The notes under the pieces are model-generated. The model was not told where the DNA came from. It worked only from the letters and a program-made list of their open reading frames with translations, and made no database searches. Shown here piece by piece: positions 14,589 to 20,656 of a stretch of 25,872 nucleotides of DNA; position 1 is the stretch's first letter, and every line of letters begins with the position of its first letter. The DNA comes from Desulfobacteraceae bacterium. Lineage in GTDB: Bacteria; Desulfobacterota; Desulfobacteria; Desulfobacterales; JAUWMJ01. The stretch spans positions 1 through 25,872 of the forward strand of contig JAUWOH010000004.1 in NCBI GenBank assembly GCA_030612225.1, in the 5' to 3' direction. A program made the position numbers and the translations under genes.

Positions 14589-14914
14589 TAAATATCCATA
14601 CTCTTTCTATTTATTATTCTTCTTATTGAATTTGTCGCCCGCAGACGGCTGTGGTGCCGTTACATCTGCCCCAATCCGTTTTGCTGATCGGGGCCAAGCT
14701 TGCCAATTTCCGCAGGCTGAAGGTTGGATTCCAGTAAGGCAAGTGTTTATGCAAAAAAGACATGGATCCCTGCCGTCAAGCTTGTTTTCTCTCCCTTGAC
14801 CCCAAGCTCCTGGGGGACGTTATAGAAACCGGGTGCGACAACTGCGGTGACTGCATCGTCGCCTGCAATAAACGGGGAAAAGCCTTGGAATTTCAATTCA
14901 AGGGTTCAAAGTAA
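14589..14914 (+). pseudogene. Decayed NapH-like 4Fe-4S polyferredoxin, 3' fragment
   Basis: Frame 14589-14684 encodes a hydrophobic helix followed by EFVARRRLWCRYICP, the hallmark of NapH/CcoG-type membrane ferredoxins. After the CCCC run at 14669-14672 the homology continues one frame over: QSVLLIGAKLANFRRLKVGF, then a TAA, then GKCLCKKDMDPCRQAC and, to 14914, TGCDNCGDCIVACNKRGKAL, a typical cysteine-rich end. One missing base in the C-run and one nonsense codon therefore separate this from a readable gene, and the N-terminal membrane segments are missing. It probably once passed electrons between quinol and a soluble or periplasmic enzyme. A sequencing error could explain the frameshift but not all of the damage. 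Confidence 0.75.
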
Positions 14915-14956
14915 AAAATCTGCCTGAAAACAAATTGCACGAAGCCCCAAGGCAAT

Positions 14957-14985
14957 TTGACTCCTTCCATCGAATCTGGTAATCA
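14957..14985 (+). promoter_or_regulatory. Possible promoter of the heme sensor kinase
   Basis: TTGACT (14957-14962) and TAATCA (14980-14985) are 17 nt apart, 46 nt upstream of the GTG start. The -10 box is poor, so confidence is low. Confidence 0.28.
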
Positions 14986-15031
14986 TATTTCCTGATTCCC
15001 AACGGCAAAATAATTGTTGACGAGGTTAAAA

Positions 15032-16639
15032 GTGAAGAATATCCGTTTTTCGTTACAGGTAAAATTTCTTTTAAGTATTATCCTGATCATTATCCCGACT
15101 CTTGGGGTTATTTTTACCTGGGCAGGCATCCAAAATGAGAAACAGGCCACGGAACAAGCAATTAACCAGGCCCGAATTCTATCAAAGCAGATTATCCTGA
15201 CCCGGCAGTGGATTTCTGACTGCGGCGGCGTTATGGTGCCGAGAGACAGCAAAGGGGCTCAAGATATCAATTGTTTTTTTGACGACAGGCTTGAAACATC
15301 AAGAGGATGGTTTCAGCGATTCACCCCATCAATGGCAACCAGAAAACTTTCCCAGTATTCGACCAGGCAGGACCTTTACAGGTTTCGCCTGGCCAGCCTT
15401 GCCCCCCTGAACCCGGAAAACAGATCGGATGATTTTGAAAGGGAGTCCCTGATCAAATTTACTAAAGAAGGTTTGGCCGAAACGGTTAAATTCGATATTC
15501 ATAGCGAGGATCATAATCTTCGTTATATGGTGCCCCTTTATCTGGAAAAAGCATGCCTTGAGTGTCACCATGCCGGCGAGGTGTCTAAAAGCGGCATCAG
15601 GGGAGGACTCAGTATCATCCTGCCCATTAACGAAATGCAAGCCACGGTAAAAACGAACCAGATAAAGCTGGCTATTTCAGGAGTTGTTCTAATCTGCCTT
15701 GTTACTATCACCCTGTTTTTTCTGATGCGCCGCATGGTGATAACACCTTTAAAAGACATAGAAAAGATGACCTCTGAGATAGGCGCAGGAAACCTGGATG
15801 CAAGGGTCGCTATACACACCGGCGATGAATTCGAAAATCTTGGAACCGCATTTAATACCATGGCCGAAAGAATTTCCAGGGGCCGGGACATCCTCAAAGA
15901 GAGAGTCACCCAGTCGACCATTGAGCTTTCCGAGGCCAATGAAGAGCTCAAGACTTTGGACAAACTCAAATCCGACTTTCTCGCAAACATGTCCCACGAA
16001 CTTAGGTCTCCGCTGACTGTAATAAGGGGAGGCATCGATTATCTCAACCGGACGGTTCAAAAGGAAGATAACCGAAGCTATCTTGCGATTATTGACAAGA
16101 ACCTGGCCCGGCTCATTAATCTGGTTTCAGATCTGTTCGATTTTACCAAGATAGAGGCCCGTAAAATAGAGTGGTCTTTTGAGGAGGAAAATCTAACCAC
16201 ACTCATTCAGGAGGTTATAGAAATCATAAGCCCTCTGGCTGTTGAAAAGCAAATCACTATTACCTGCGAAAATCCCGGAGATGTGATTGTGAAGTTTGAT
16301 CTGGAACGTATCGAACAGGTCCTCGTCAACCTTATTGAAAACGCAATCAAATTTTCAGATCCGGAGACTACGATTTATATAAGCATCCAGGCAGATCAGG
16401 AATCTGTCACAGTGGCTGTCAAAGACTGTGGGATCGGCATTTCAAAGAAGAATCTTGAAATCATTTTTGATAAATTTTCAACCGTTCCTTCCGGGCGTGA
16501 CGGCCAGATTGAAGGAACCGGCCTTGGGCTAGCCATCTCCAAGGCCATTATCGAAGCTCATGGCGGCAGGATCTGGGCCGAAAGCATAGAGGGTGTATCC
16601 AGCACCTTTTTCTTCACCCTTCCAAAAAACAGGACCTAA
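15032..16639 (+). CDS. Sensor histidine kinase with periplasmic c-heme (DUF3365/Tll0287-like) domain, HAMP, HisKA, HATPase
   Basis: I choose GTG at 15032, with GAGG 6 nt upstream; a TTG at 15014 is the alternative. The 535-residue protein has a membrane helix at about 10-30 and a periplasmic Tll0287-like domain (about 35-205) carrying one heme motif CLECH (175-179). Next come a second membrane helix (about 212-232), a HAMP linker, HisKA with H322 (MSHELRSPL), and HATPase with NLIENA (433-438), DCGIG (465-469) and GTGLGL (495-500). The kinase is intact. Heme in this fold usually senses redox state or a diatomic gas. With the neighbouring cytochromes and divergent OmpR-type regulator, it probably controls respiratory genes (inference). 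Confidence 0.92.
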   Translation: MKNIRFSLQVKFLLSIILIIIPTLGVIFTWAGIQNEKQATEQAINQARILSKQIILTRQWISDCGGVMVPRDSKGAQDINCFFDDRLETSRGWFQRFTPSMATRKLSQYSTRQDLYRFRLASLAPLNPENRSDDFERESLIKFTKEGLAETVKFDIHSEDHNLRYMVPLYLEKACLECHHAGEVSKSGIRGGLSIILPINEMQATVKTNQIKLAISGVVLICLVTITLFFLMRRMVITPLKDIEKMTSEIGAGNLDARVAIHTGDEFENLGTAFNTMAERISRGRDILKERVTQSTIELSEANEELKTLDKLKSDFLANMSHELRSPLTVIRGGIDYLNRTVQKEDNRSYLAIIDKNLARLINLVSDLFDFTKIEARKIEWSFEEENLTTLIQEVIEIISPLAVEKQITITCENPGDVIVKFDLERIEQVLVNLIENAIKFSDPETTIYISIQADQESVTVAVKDCGIGISKKNLEIIFDKFSTVPSGRDGQIEGTGLGLAISKAIIEAHGGRIWAESIEGVSSTFFFTLPKNRT

Positions 16640-16724
16640 GGGACGCGAAAAAACCGCAAAGAAGTATTTAATAAAATCCCGGTCCAATGGGTCAGGTTTT
16701 TGGTTTTTCCCTGAAAGGGGCTAA

Positions 16725-16853
16725 TCTCTTACAACCACATTTGACCTGATTCTGCCAAGACTGCTGGACGGTGAAAAGCCTGACAACCGGGATCTTGCCC
16801 GACTGGCCCCGGGCGGCCTCTTTTTGACCCTTCGCAGATTCTGTATTCTATAA
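16725..16853 (+). pseudogene. Possible remnant of a molybdopterin/FmdE-type zinc-finger protein C-terminus
   Basis: The 42-codon open stretch reads TTTFDLILPRLLDGEKPDNR and then DLARLAPGGLFLTLRRFC before a TAA. From memory it resembles the C-terminal segment (..LPRLLAGE...D.A.LG.GGLCL.C..C) of proteins linked to molybdenum cofactor or FmdE domains in deltaproteobacteria, with the expected cysteines replaced by Phe and Leu. No start codon or ribosome binding site precedes it. The family match is tentative. Confidence 0.3.
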
Positions 16854-16910
16854 TAAAATTTTCTTTTTATAAAAACCCCTTATTTATCATTTTTCTTAAT
16901 TTATTCTATT

Positions 16911-16926
16911 ATTGACTTAAATCAAT
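16911..16926. promoter_or_regulatory. FNR/CRP-family binding site
   Basis: ATTGACTTAAATCAAT is a 16-bp near-perfect palindrome. Its core, TTGACTTAAATCAA, matches the FNR consensus TTGAT-N4-ATCAA at 9 of 10 positions. A TAAAAT hexamer at 16948-16953 is placed so that the site centre falls about 41.5 nt upstream of a start near 16960, the class II activator position. Confidence 0.65.
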
Positions 16927-16947
16927 GTAAAGAGGTTATAGATATTT

Positions 16948-16953
16948 TAAAAT
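16948..16953 (+). promoter_or_regulatory. -10 box of the FNR-type promoter
   Basis: TAAAAT matches the -10 consensus in 5 of 6 positions, with no -35 box but an FNR-like site in its place. It would start transcription about 33 nt upstream of the siroheme/ferredoxin gene. Confidence 0.5.
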
Positions 16954-16992
16954 AGATTATTTGATTGTTGAAACAGCTCGGATAAAAAAAAT

Positions 16993-17793
16993 ATGAAATG
17001 GACTTCAGAGGCTGAAGCGGCCGTAAAAAAGGTACCTTTTTTTGTTAGAAAGAAGGTGCGGTCACGCATTGAAAATGAAGCAGCGAAGGCTGGTAAAAAA
17101 GCTGTATCTCTTGCTGATGTCAAAGCGACACAGGCCCGTTTTCTATCCAATATGAGTTCTGAAATAAAGGGGTATCAGCTCGATACATGTTTTGGGGCAA
17201 GCGGATGTCCGAACAGGGCAAACAGCGGTGACAAATTGCTTGAACGAATTGCAAAGCTTCTTAAAAAAGAAGACCTGCTCGGTTTTCTTAAACAGCAAGT
17301 TAAAGGGGATCTCAAGTTCCATCATGAGTTCAGGGTTACACTTGCAGACTGCCCTAATGCCTGTTCCCAGCCACAAATTAAAGATATTGGAATCATCGGG
17401 GCCAGCCTTCCCGTCTTGACGAACGAGGTCTGCACATTGTGCGAAGCATGTGTCGATGAGTGCAGGGAAAAAGCTATTACATTGCAAAAAGAAAAGAGCA
17501 GGCCGGATATCGATTATGACCTGTGCCTTGCCTGCGGTAAATGCATTGAGGCATGTCCTACCAGCACCATTAAAGCAGATAAAAAAGGCTTCAAAGTGCA
17601 GCTAGGGGGGAAACTTGGCAGACACCCGCAACTTGCAAAAAAACTGCCCGGAATTTACAACGCAGATAAAGTGCTCGACATCGTCAAGAACTGCATCACT
17701 TTCTATAAGAGTAACAGCAAACGAGGCGAAAGGTTTGCCGAACTATTTACACCTGCGGATTTTAAAGATTTTTCCAGGCGCTATGACAGTTGA
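16993..17793 (+). CDS. PCP_red / sulfite-reductase-like siroheme-4Fe-4S protein with dicluster ferredoxin domain
   Basis: The 266-residue protein has three parts. Residues 1-50 match the small PCP_red domain (VPFFVRKKVRSRIENEA). Residues 60-140 carry the siroheme/4Fe-4S cysteine pattern of nitrite and sulfite reductases, C66-x5-C72 and C120-x3-C124 (CPNAC). Residues 145-190 hold two complete 4Fe-4S motifs, C147/C150/C153/C157 and C178/C181/C184/C188. It is much shorter than DsrA or Asr subunits and resembles small single-subunit sulfite-reductase-like proteins of anaerobes. It may reduce sulfite or nitrite, or carry electrons. An FNR-type site lies upstream. The ribosome binding site is weak. 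An exported rhodanese gene follows after 118 nt. Confidence 0.85.
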   Translation: MKWTSEAEAAVKKVPFFVRKKVRSRIENEAAKAGKKAVSLADVKATQARFLSNMSSEIKGYQLDTCFGASGCPNRANSGDKLLERIAKLLKKEDLLGFLKQQVKGDLKFHHEFRVTLADCPNACSQPQIKDIGIIGASLPVLTNEVCTLCEACVDECREKAITLQKEKSRPDIDYDLCLACGKCIEACPTSTIKADKKGFKVQLGGKLGRHPQLAKKLPGIYNADKVLDIVKNCITFYKSNSKRGERFAELFTPADFKDFSRRYDS

Positions 17794-17911
17794 TTCACAG
17801 GAAAGCAAGAAAGCATAAGAAAACGGAACGCTGTCATTATATTGTAATAATCAGTGATGTAAACCTGCTTTATGCCATGGTCGAGTAATCAAGGTTTTAG
17901 GAGCAAAAGCT

Positions 17912-18331
17912 ATGAAGAAGTTATTGGTTCCCGTCAAAACATCATTATGCCTTCTGTTAATTTTATTTTTGGTTCAAACGTACTCTATTGCCGGTGAAGG
18001 CGTACTTAAGACTATCTCGCCTAAAGAAGCCTCAGATTTGATTGCCAAACATAAGAACAACACCGATTTTATCATCATTGACGTGAGGACTCCGCGCGAA
18101 TTCAAAAGCGGTCATATTGAGAAGGCGATTTTGCTCGATTATTATTCCAAAACGTACACCGATGAATTAAAAAAACTTGATAAGACAAAAACATATCTTA
18201 TCTATTGCCGCACAGGTAATCGTACCGGGAAAACCCTGAATCTGATCAGAAACATGGGATTTAGCTGTGTCTATAATATGGCTCAGGGTATAAAAGGTTG
18301 GCGCTCAAAGGGCTTTCCGGTTACGAAATAA
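17912..18331 (+). CDS. Exported single-domain rhodanese-like sulfurtransferase
   Basis: The 139-residue protein has a signal peptide (KK, hydrophobic 9-22, likely cleavage after A27) and one rhodanese domain. IIIDVRTPREF (54-64) and GHIEKAI (67-73) are the typical early blocks. The catalytic cysteine is C99 in the loop CRTGNR, followed by GIKGWRSKGFPV near the end. Such periplasmic rhodaneses move sulfane sulfur or bind thiosulfate-, polysulfide- or cyanide-derived sulfur. AGGAG lies 7-8 nt before the ATG. It follows the siroheme protein at 118 nt, which could mean a shared sulfur function. Confidence 0.92.
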   Translation: MKKLLVPVKTSLCLLLILFLVQTYSIAGEGVLKTISPKEASDLIAKHKNNTDFIIIDVRTPREFKSGHIEKAILLDYYSKTYTDELKKLDKTKTYLIYCRTGNRTGKTLNLIRNMGFSCVYNMAQGIKGWRSKGFPVTK

Positions 18332-18454
18332 GGCATAAAAGTACACCCTTCAGCAGTTTTCAAATTGTTTTTTCCATAACCAATCCTTTTCAATAAACCG
18401 ATTGCCTGACCGCCTCTAAGGGTTCGCGCAAAAATTTATTCACAATCGTAAATT

Positions 18455-18686
18455 CAGACCTCGTCATCAATCATCAAAATATCGCGGCGAGCCCTTATGT
18501 GACGCAGGATTGCATAATAATTGGACACTGCACTCAAGCTTCAGGTGTCGGGTGTCAGTAGTAAAAAAGCGAAAGCCAGCCTGCAACCTGACACCCGACA
18601 CCTGAAACCTATGCTCCGAAAAGGCTTCACTACGCCTGATAATGTCCAAAAAAAAGACCTATTTTTCTAACATTTTACGAGATCTG
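18455..18686. repeat. 232-bp inverted-repeat element with CAGAYCTCGT ends (copy 2)
   Basis: The ends are CAGACCTCGT (18455-18464) and ACGAGATCTG (18677-18686), identical to copy 1 at 2493-2666. The right flank also matches, giving ACGAGATCTGAAATT at both loci (2657-2671 and 18677-18691). Inside, TTGGACA (18521-18527) and TGTCCAA (18643-18649) form an inner inverted pair around a perfect 19-bp hairpin. No ORF is present. It fills most of the 454-nt gap between the rhodanese gene and the Rrf2 operon, ending 11 nt before that operon's -35 box. Confidence 0.6.
18540..18606. repeat. Perfect 19-bp inverted repeat inside element 2
   Basis: TTCAGGTGTCGGGTGTCAG (18540-18558) is perfectly complementary to 18588-18606, with a 29-nt loop. 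The arm itself contains a direct GGTGTC repeat. It could fold as a stable hairpin in RNA or DNA. There is no T-run next to it, so it is not a typical terminator. Confidence 0.85.
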
Positions 18687-18696
18687 AAATTAATCC

Positions 18697-18725
18697 TTGA
18701 CAACATATTCAACAGTCATTAATCT
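18697..18725 (+). promoter_or_regulatory. Promoter of the TusA-like/Rrf2 operon
   Basis: TTGACA (18697-18702, perfect -35) is followed after 17 nt by TAATCT (18720-18725). The -10 box is imperfect and touches the palindrome at 18724, as expected for a repressed or iron-sulfur-regulator-controlled promoter. Confidence 0.5.
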
Positions 18726-18742
18726 ATACTTAAATAGTATAG
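18724..18742. promoter_or_regulatory. Candidate Rrf2 operator
   Basis: CTATACTTAAATAGTATAG has perfect 7-bp arms (CTATACT/AGTATAG) around TAAAT. AT-rich palindromes of this kind are typical Rrf2/CymR/IscR targets. It overlaps the promoter and precedes the gene set that includes an Rrf2 regulator, so autoregulation is likely. Confidence 0.6.
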
Positions 18743-18785
18743 AATAGAATGCTATATAACATTCCGGTAATGAAAGGAGTGAGCG

Positions 18786-18917
18786 ATGCAATTTGTTGAA
18801 AATCAAGTGGCTGACGACACTTTAGACCTCGTGTGTCTTATGTGTCCATTACATTTGATTGAACCGGAAGAAAAGCTAAGGTACATGAAAAAAGGGCAGG
18901 TCGGGGAACCGGTATGA
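18786..18917 (+). CDS. TusA-like miniprotein, 43 residues
   Basis: AAAGGAG lies 7 nt before the ATG. The product contains DDTLDLVCLMCPLHLIEPEE, resembling the first half of TusA/SirA sulfur-carrier proteins, whose hallmark is a Cys-Pro-x-Pro after a DLRG.xCP strand; here it reads CPLH with an extra Cys three residues earlier. The second half of a normal TusA (about 75-80 residues) is absent. The stop codon TGA overlaps the Rrf2 start codon (ATGA), so translation is coupled. It could be a truncated relic kept for coupling, or a short functional thiol peptide. Confidence 0.6.
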   Translation: MQFVENQVADDTLDLVCLMCPLHLIEPEEKLRYMKKGQVGEPV

Positions 18918-19309
18918 AATTATCGACACGAAGCCGTTACGGGACCAGGATGATGGCGGATCTTGCCAAACACTATGATGAGGGACCTGTTCAAATCGGG
19001 AGCATAGCAAAACGCCAGGATGTCTCCGTGAAATACCTTGAGCAATTGATTATTCCACTTAAAAAGTCCGGCTTAATCATGAGTGTTCGCGGGCCCAGGG
19101 GTGGGCACATGTTGTCAAGACCGCCGGATGAGATCACCGTAGGTGAAATTGTCATAGTGCTTGAAGGAGGAATCGATCTAACTGGATGTATTCAAGAAGT
19201 CGATTCATGCGAAAGATCGAGTAGTTGTCTGGTGCGAAAGGTCTGGAAAGAGGCTTCAACCGCAATTTACGAAACACTTTATTCCAAATATTTAACTGAT
19301 ATTATTTAA
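18914..19309 (+). CDS. Rrf2-family transcriptional regulator (Fe-S type)
   Basis: The 131-residue protein has the typical Rrf2 N-terminus (MKLSTRSRYGTRMMADLA), a winged HTH with QIGSIAKRQDVSVKYLEQLI and a wing with GPRGGHML. Three cysteines, C92, C99 and C105, match the cluster ligands of IscR and related regulators, so it probably senses iron-sulfur status, iron, nitric oxide or thiols. It overlaps the TusA-like gene by 4 nt and is followed after 31 nt by a micro-ORF. A palindromic candidate operator lies at 18724-18742. Confidence 0.92.
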   Translation: MKLSTRSRYGTRMMADLAKHYDEGPVQIGSIAKRQDVSVKYLEQLIIPLKKSGLIMSVRGPRGGHMLSRPPDEITVGEIVIVLEGGIDLTGCIQEVDSCERSSSCLVRKVWKEASTAIYETLYSKYLTDII

Positions 19310-19340
19310 AGAGATGAGAATATAAGAGGAGGTGATGACT

Positions 19341-19391
19341 ATGAAAAGGTTTGTGATTCCGAGAATAGCTCATTGCGGCGAAGGTTGCTGA
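19341..19391 (+). CDS. 16-codon Cys-rich micro-ORF with perfect Shine-Dalgarno; UGA stop between Cys codons
   Basis: AGGAGGTGAT (19327-19336) is a full 10-nt anti-SD match, 4 nt before ATG. The peptide is MKRFVIPRIAHCGEGC, then TGA. The frame beyond the TGA reads C-W-S-Q-V-R-P and stops at TAA (19413-19415), so a selenocysteine reading would give 24 residues with a Cys-Sec-Cys run. A short GGTC/GACC hairpin is possible just downstream, but I cannot confirm a SECIS element. Alternatives are a leader peptide for the DUF2318 gene or a metal-binding mini-peptide. It lies 31 nt after the Rrf2 gene. Confidence 0.5.
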   Translation: MKRFVIPRIAHCGEGC

Positions 19392-19529
19392 TGCTGGTCC
19401 CAGGTAAGACCTTAAACTGCCTTAACATATTCAAAATAAGACACCATTCAACTTCGTGCTTTCACACGTGGTCTTTATAGTTGTGTTTCAAATATATAAT
19501 AACTTTTTTAACCATCAAGAGGTCTACGA

Positions 19530-19997
19530 ATGAAGAAAACAGCCATAATCACAATATTAATTCTTTTAATTTCTCTAACCATGATCCCCAACGCCTTTTC
19601 TCTCTGGGGTTCAAAAATCAAGAAACTGTCTCCCTCAAGCGATATGTTAAATATACCGATAGCCGATGTGGATGACGGGAAGGCCCATTATTTTAATGTA
19701 AAGGCCGATGACGATATCATGGTATCTTTTTTTGTCTTGAAAAGCAGTGATGGAGTAATCCGTGCGGCAATAGATGCCTGTGATGTCTGTTATCGTTCAG
19801 GTAAGGGCTATGTCCAGGAGGGTGACTTTATGGTCTGCACCAACTGCGGCAGAAGATTTGCGTCAACAAGAATCAACGAAATCAAAGGCGGCTGTAATCC
19901 GGCGCCTTTAAATAGAAAAATCATAGGCAAAAACCTGGTGATTGAGATGAAAGATATCAACGAAAACAGCTGGTATTGCAAGTATAAAAAGCAGTAG
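19530..19997 (+). CDS. Exported DUF2318-family cysteine-rich protein
   Basis: The 155-residue protein has a signal peptide or membrane anchor (hydrophobic 5-20, possible cleavage near residues 23-25) and a C-terminal DUF2318-type domain: DACDVCYRSGKGY (82-94), CTNC (103-106) and GGCNPAPL (120-127). The five cysteines C84, C87, C103, C106 and C122 suit metal or heme/Fe-S binding. DUF2318 proteins are known from iron-uptake clusters (P19/Ftr1 type) beside FtsX-like permeases and MacB-like ATPases. The same permease and ATPase types follow here, without P19 or Ftr1. A GAGG site precedes the ATG, and a TATAAT hexamer at 19495-19500 may be its -10 box. Confidence 0.85.
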   Translation: MKKTAIITILILLISLTMIPNAFSLWGSKIKKLSPSSDMLNIPIADVDDGKAHYFNVKADDDIMVSFFVLKSSDGVIRAAIDACDVCYRSGKGYVQEGDFMVCTNCGRRFASTRINEIKGGCNPAPLNRKIIGKNLVIEMKDINENSWYCKYKKQ

Positions 19998-20218
19998 TTA
20001 GAGCCAATTTCAAAACGTCTCCTTTCGAAGTCTGCGCTTATTTGTCTCCCGCCAGCGGCGGGACGTCAGACTCAAATTTTGGCACTTTAGTGAACCTTTA
20101 GCATTATCGGTTAAAATTCTCGACAACATACTCCCAGTATGCTTTGCCCGGATTTTTTCCTCTATCCTTGTGAAATGAATGATCTGAAAATCTATTAGGT
20201 AGAATCGGGTGGGAGATT
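19998..20218. other. 221-nt gap with several small hairpins
   Basis: CCCGCC/GGCGGG (20048-20062, loop AGC) and CATACT/AGTATG (20127-20141, loop CCC) are perfect short hairpins, and CACT/AGTG lies between them. There is no T-run directly after either. The gap breaks the otherwise tight cluster and may be an intergenic repeat or an mRNA processing/attenuation site. It is present once in this window. Confidence 0.4.
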
Positions 20219-20656
20219 ATGGCCTACGATACGGAAAAATACAGAAAAAAACGTGAAAAAGTCCTGGGTATGAAAAAACGCGGGATAAGCTTTGGCGTCA
20301 TTTCCACGATTGTGTCAATCTGCATTATGGGTGCCATGGGCTTTGTTGTATTGCCAGGGACGATAGCTTATATTGCCGAAAGAAACCTCGACGACGCTAT
20401 TTACAGGTTGGAAAGCTCTGCGTCATGGCCAAATGAGATAGTTACAGGAATACTTGAGACTGAAGGTGTTGTAGAGGCAGTCACCGACAAAGGAGGAAAA
20501 AGGCTTATAATCACCTTTGATCGACAAGAGGTTGAAGTAGTAATATTCTCTTCCTTTTTTGCCAAGAACGGACTTAAACCCACACTTTTAAATAGAGTCA
20601 ACCACAGGCAAAGAGTGACTATCTTGAAGGAGGAGAAAAAACTTGAAGCTTTATAA
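20219..20656 (+). CDS. Small membrane protein with possible HMA-like domain
   Basis: The 145-residue protein has a basic N-terminus, one membrane helix (about 24-46) and a soluble part whose pattern (EIVTGILETEGVVEAVTDKG, later LIITFDRQEV and an alpha segment ending in NGLKP) recalls the ferredoxin-like fold of heavy-metal-associated domains, but without the CxxC metal site. I do not recognise the family. GGGAG lies upstream of the ATG. Its end overlaps the permease start by 14 nt, so the two are translationally coupled and probably act together as transporter subunits. Confidence 0.75.
   Translation: MAYDTEKYRKKREKVLGMKKRGISFGVISTIVSICIMGAMGFVVLPGTIAYIAERNLDDAIYRLESSASWPNEIVTGILETEGVVEAVTDKGGKRLIITFDRQEVEVVIFSSFFAKNGLKPTLLNRVNHRQRVTILKEEKKLEAL

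Larger units (their letters stand above)
16640..16992. other. 353-nt intergenic stretch
   Basis: It holds a short decayed coding fragment (16725-16853), an AT-rich tract and the FNR-type promoter of the next gene (16911-16953). No clear terminator follows the kinase gene. ATCCCGGT near 16676 and ACCGGGAT near 16786 are inverted but about 105 nt apart, and I give them no role. Confidence 0.5.

Noticed and set aside
14584..14799. 71-codon frame with a hydrophobic start read as a small secreted protein
   Set aside because: The other two frames give clear polyferredoxin homology over the same bases, so this frame is accidental.
15565..16035. 156-codon open frame antisense to the heme sensor kinase
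   Set aside because: It overlaps the HAMP and HisKA coding region and has no recognisable domain.
16676..16793. ATCCCGGT / ACCGGGAT inverted pair considered as a terminator after the kinase gene
   Set aside because: The arms are only 8 nt and over 100 nt apart, with no T-run.
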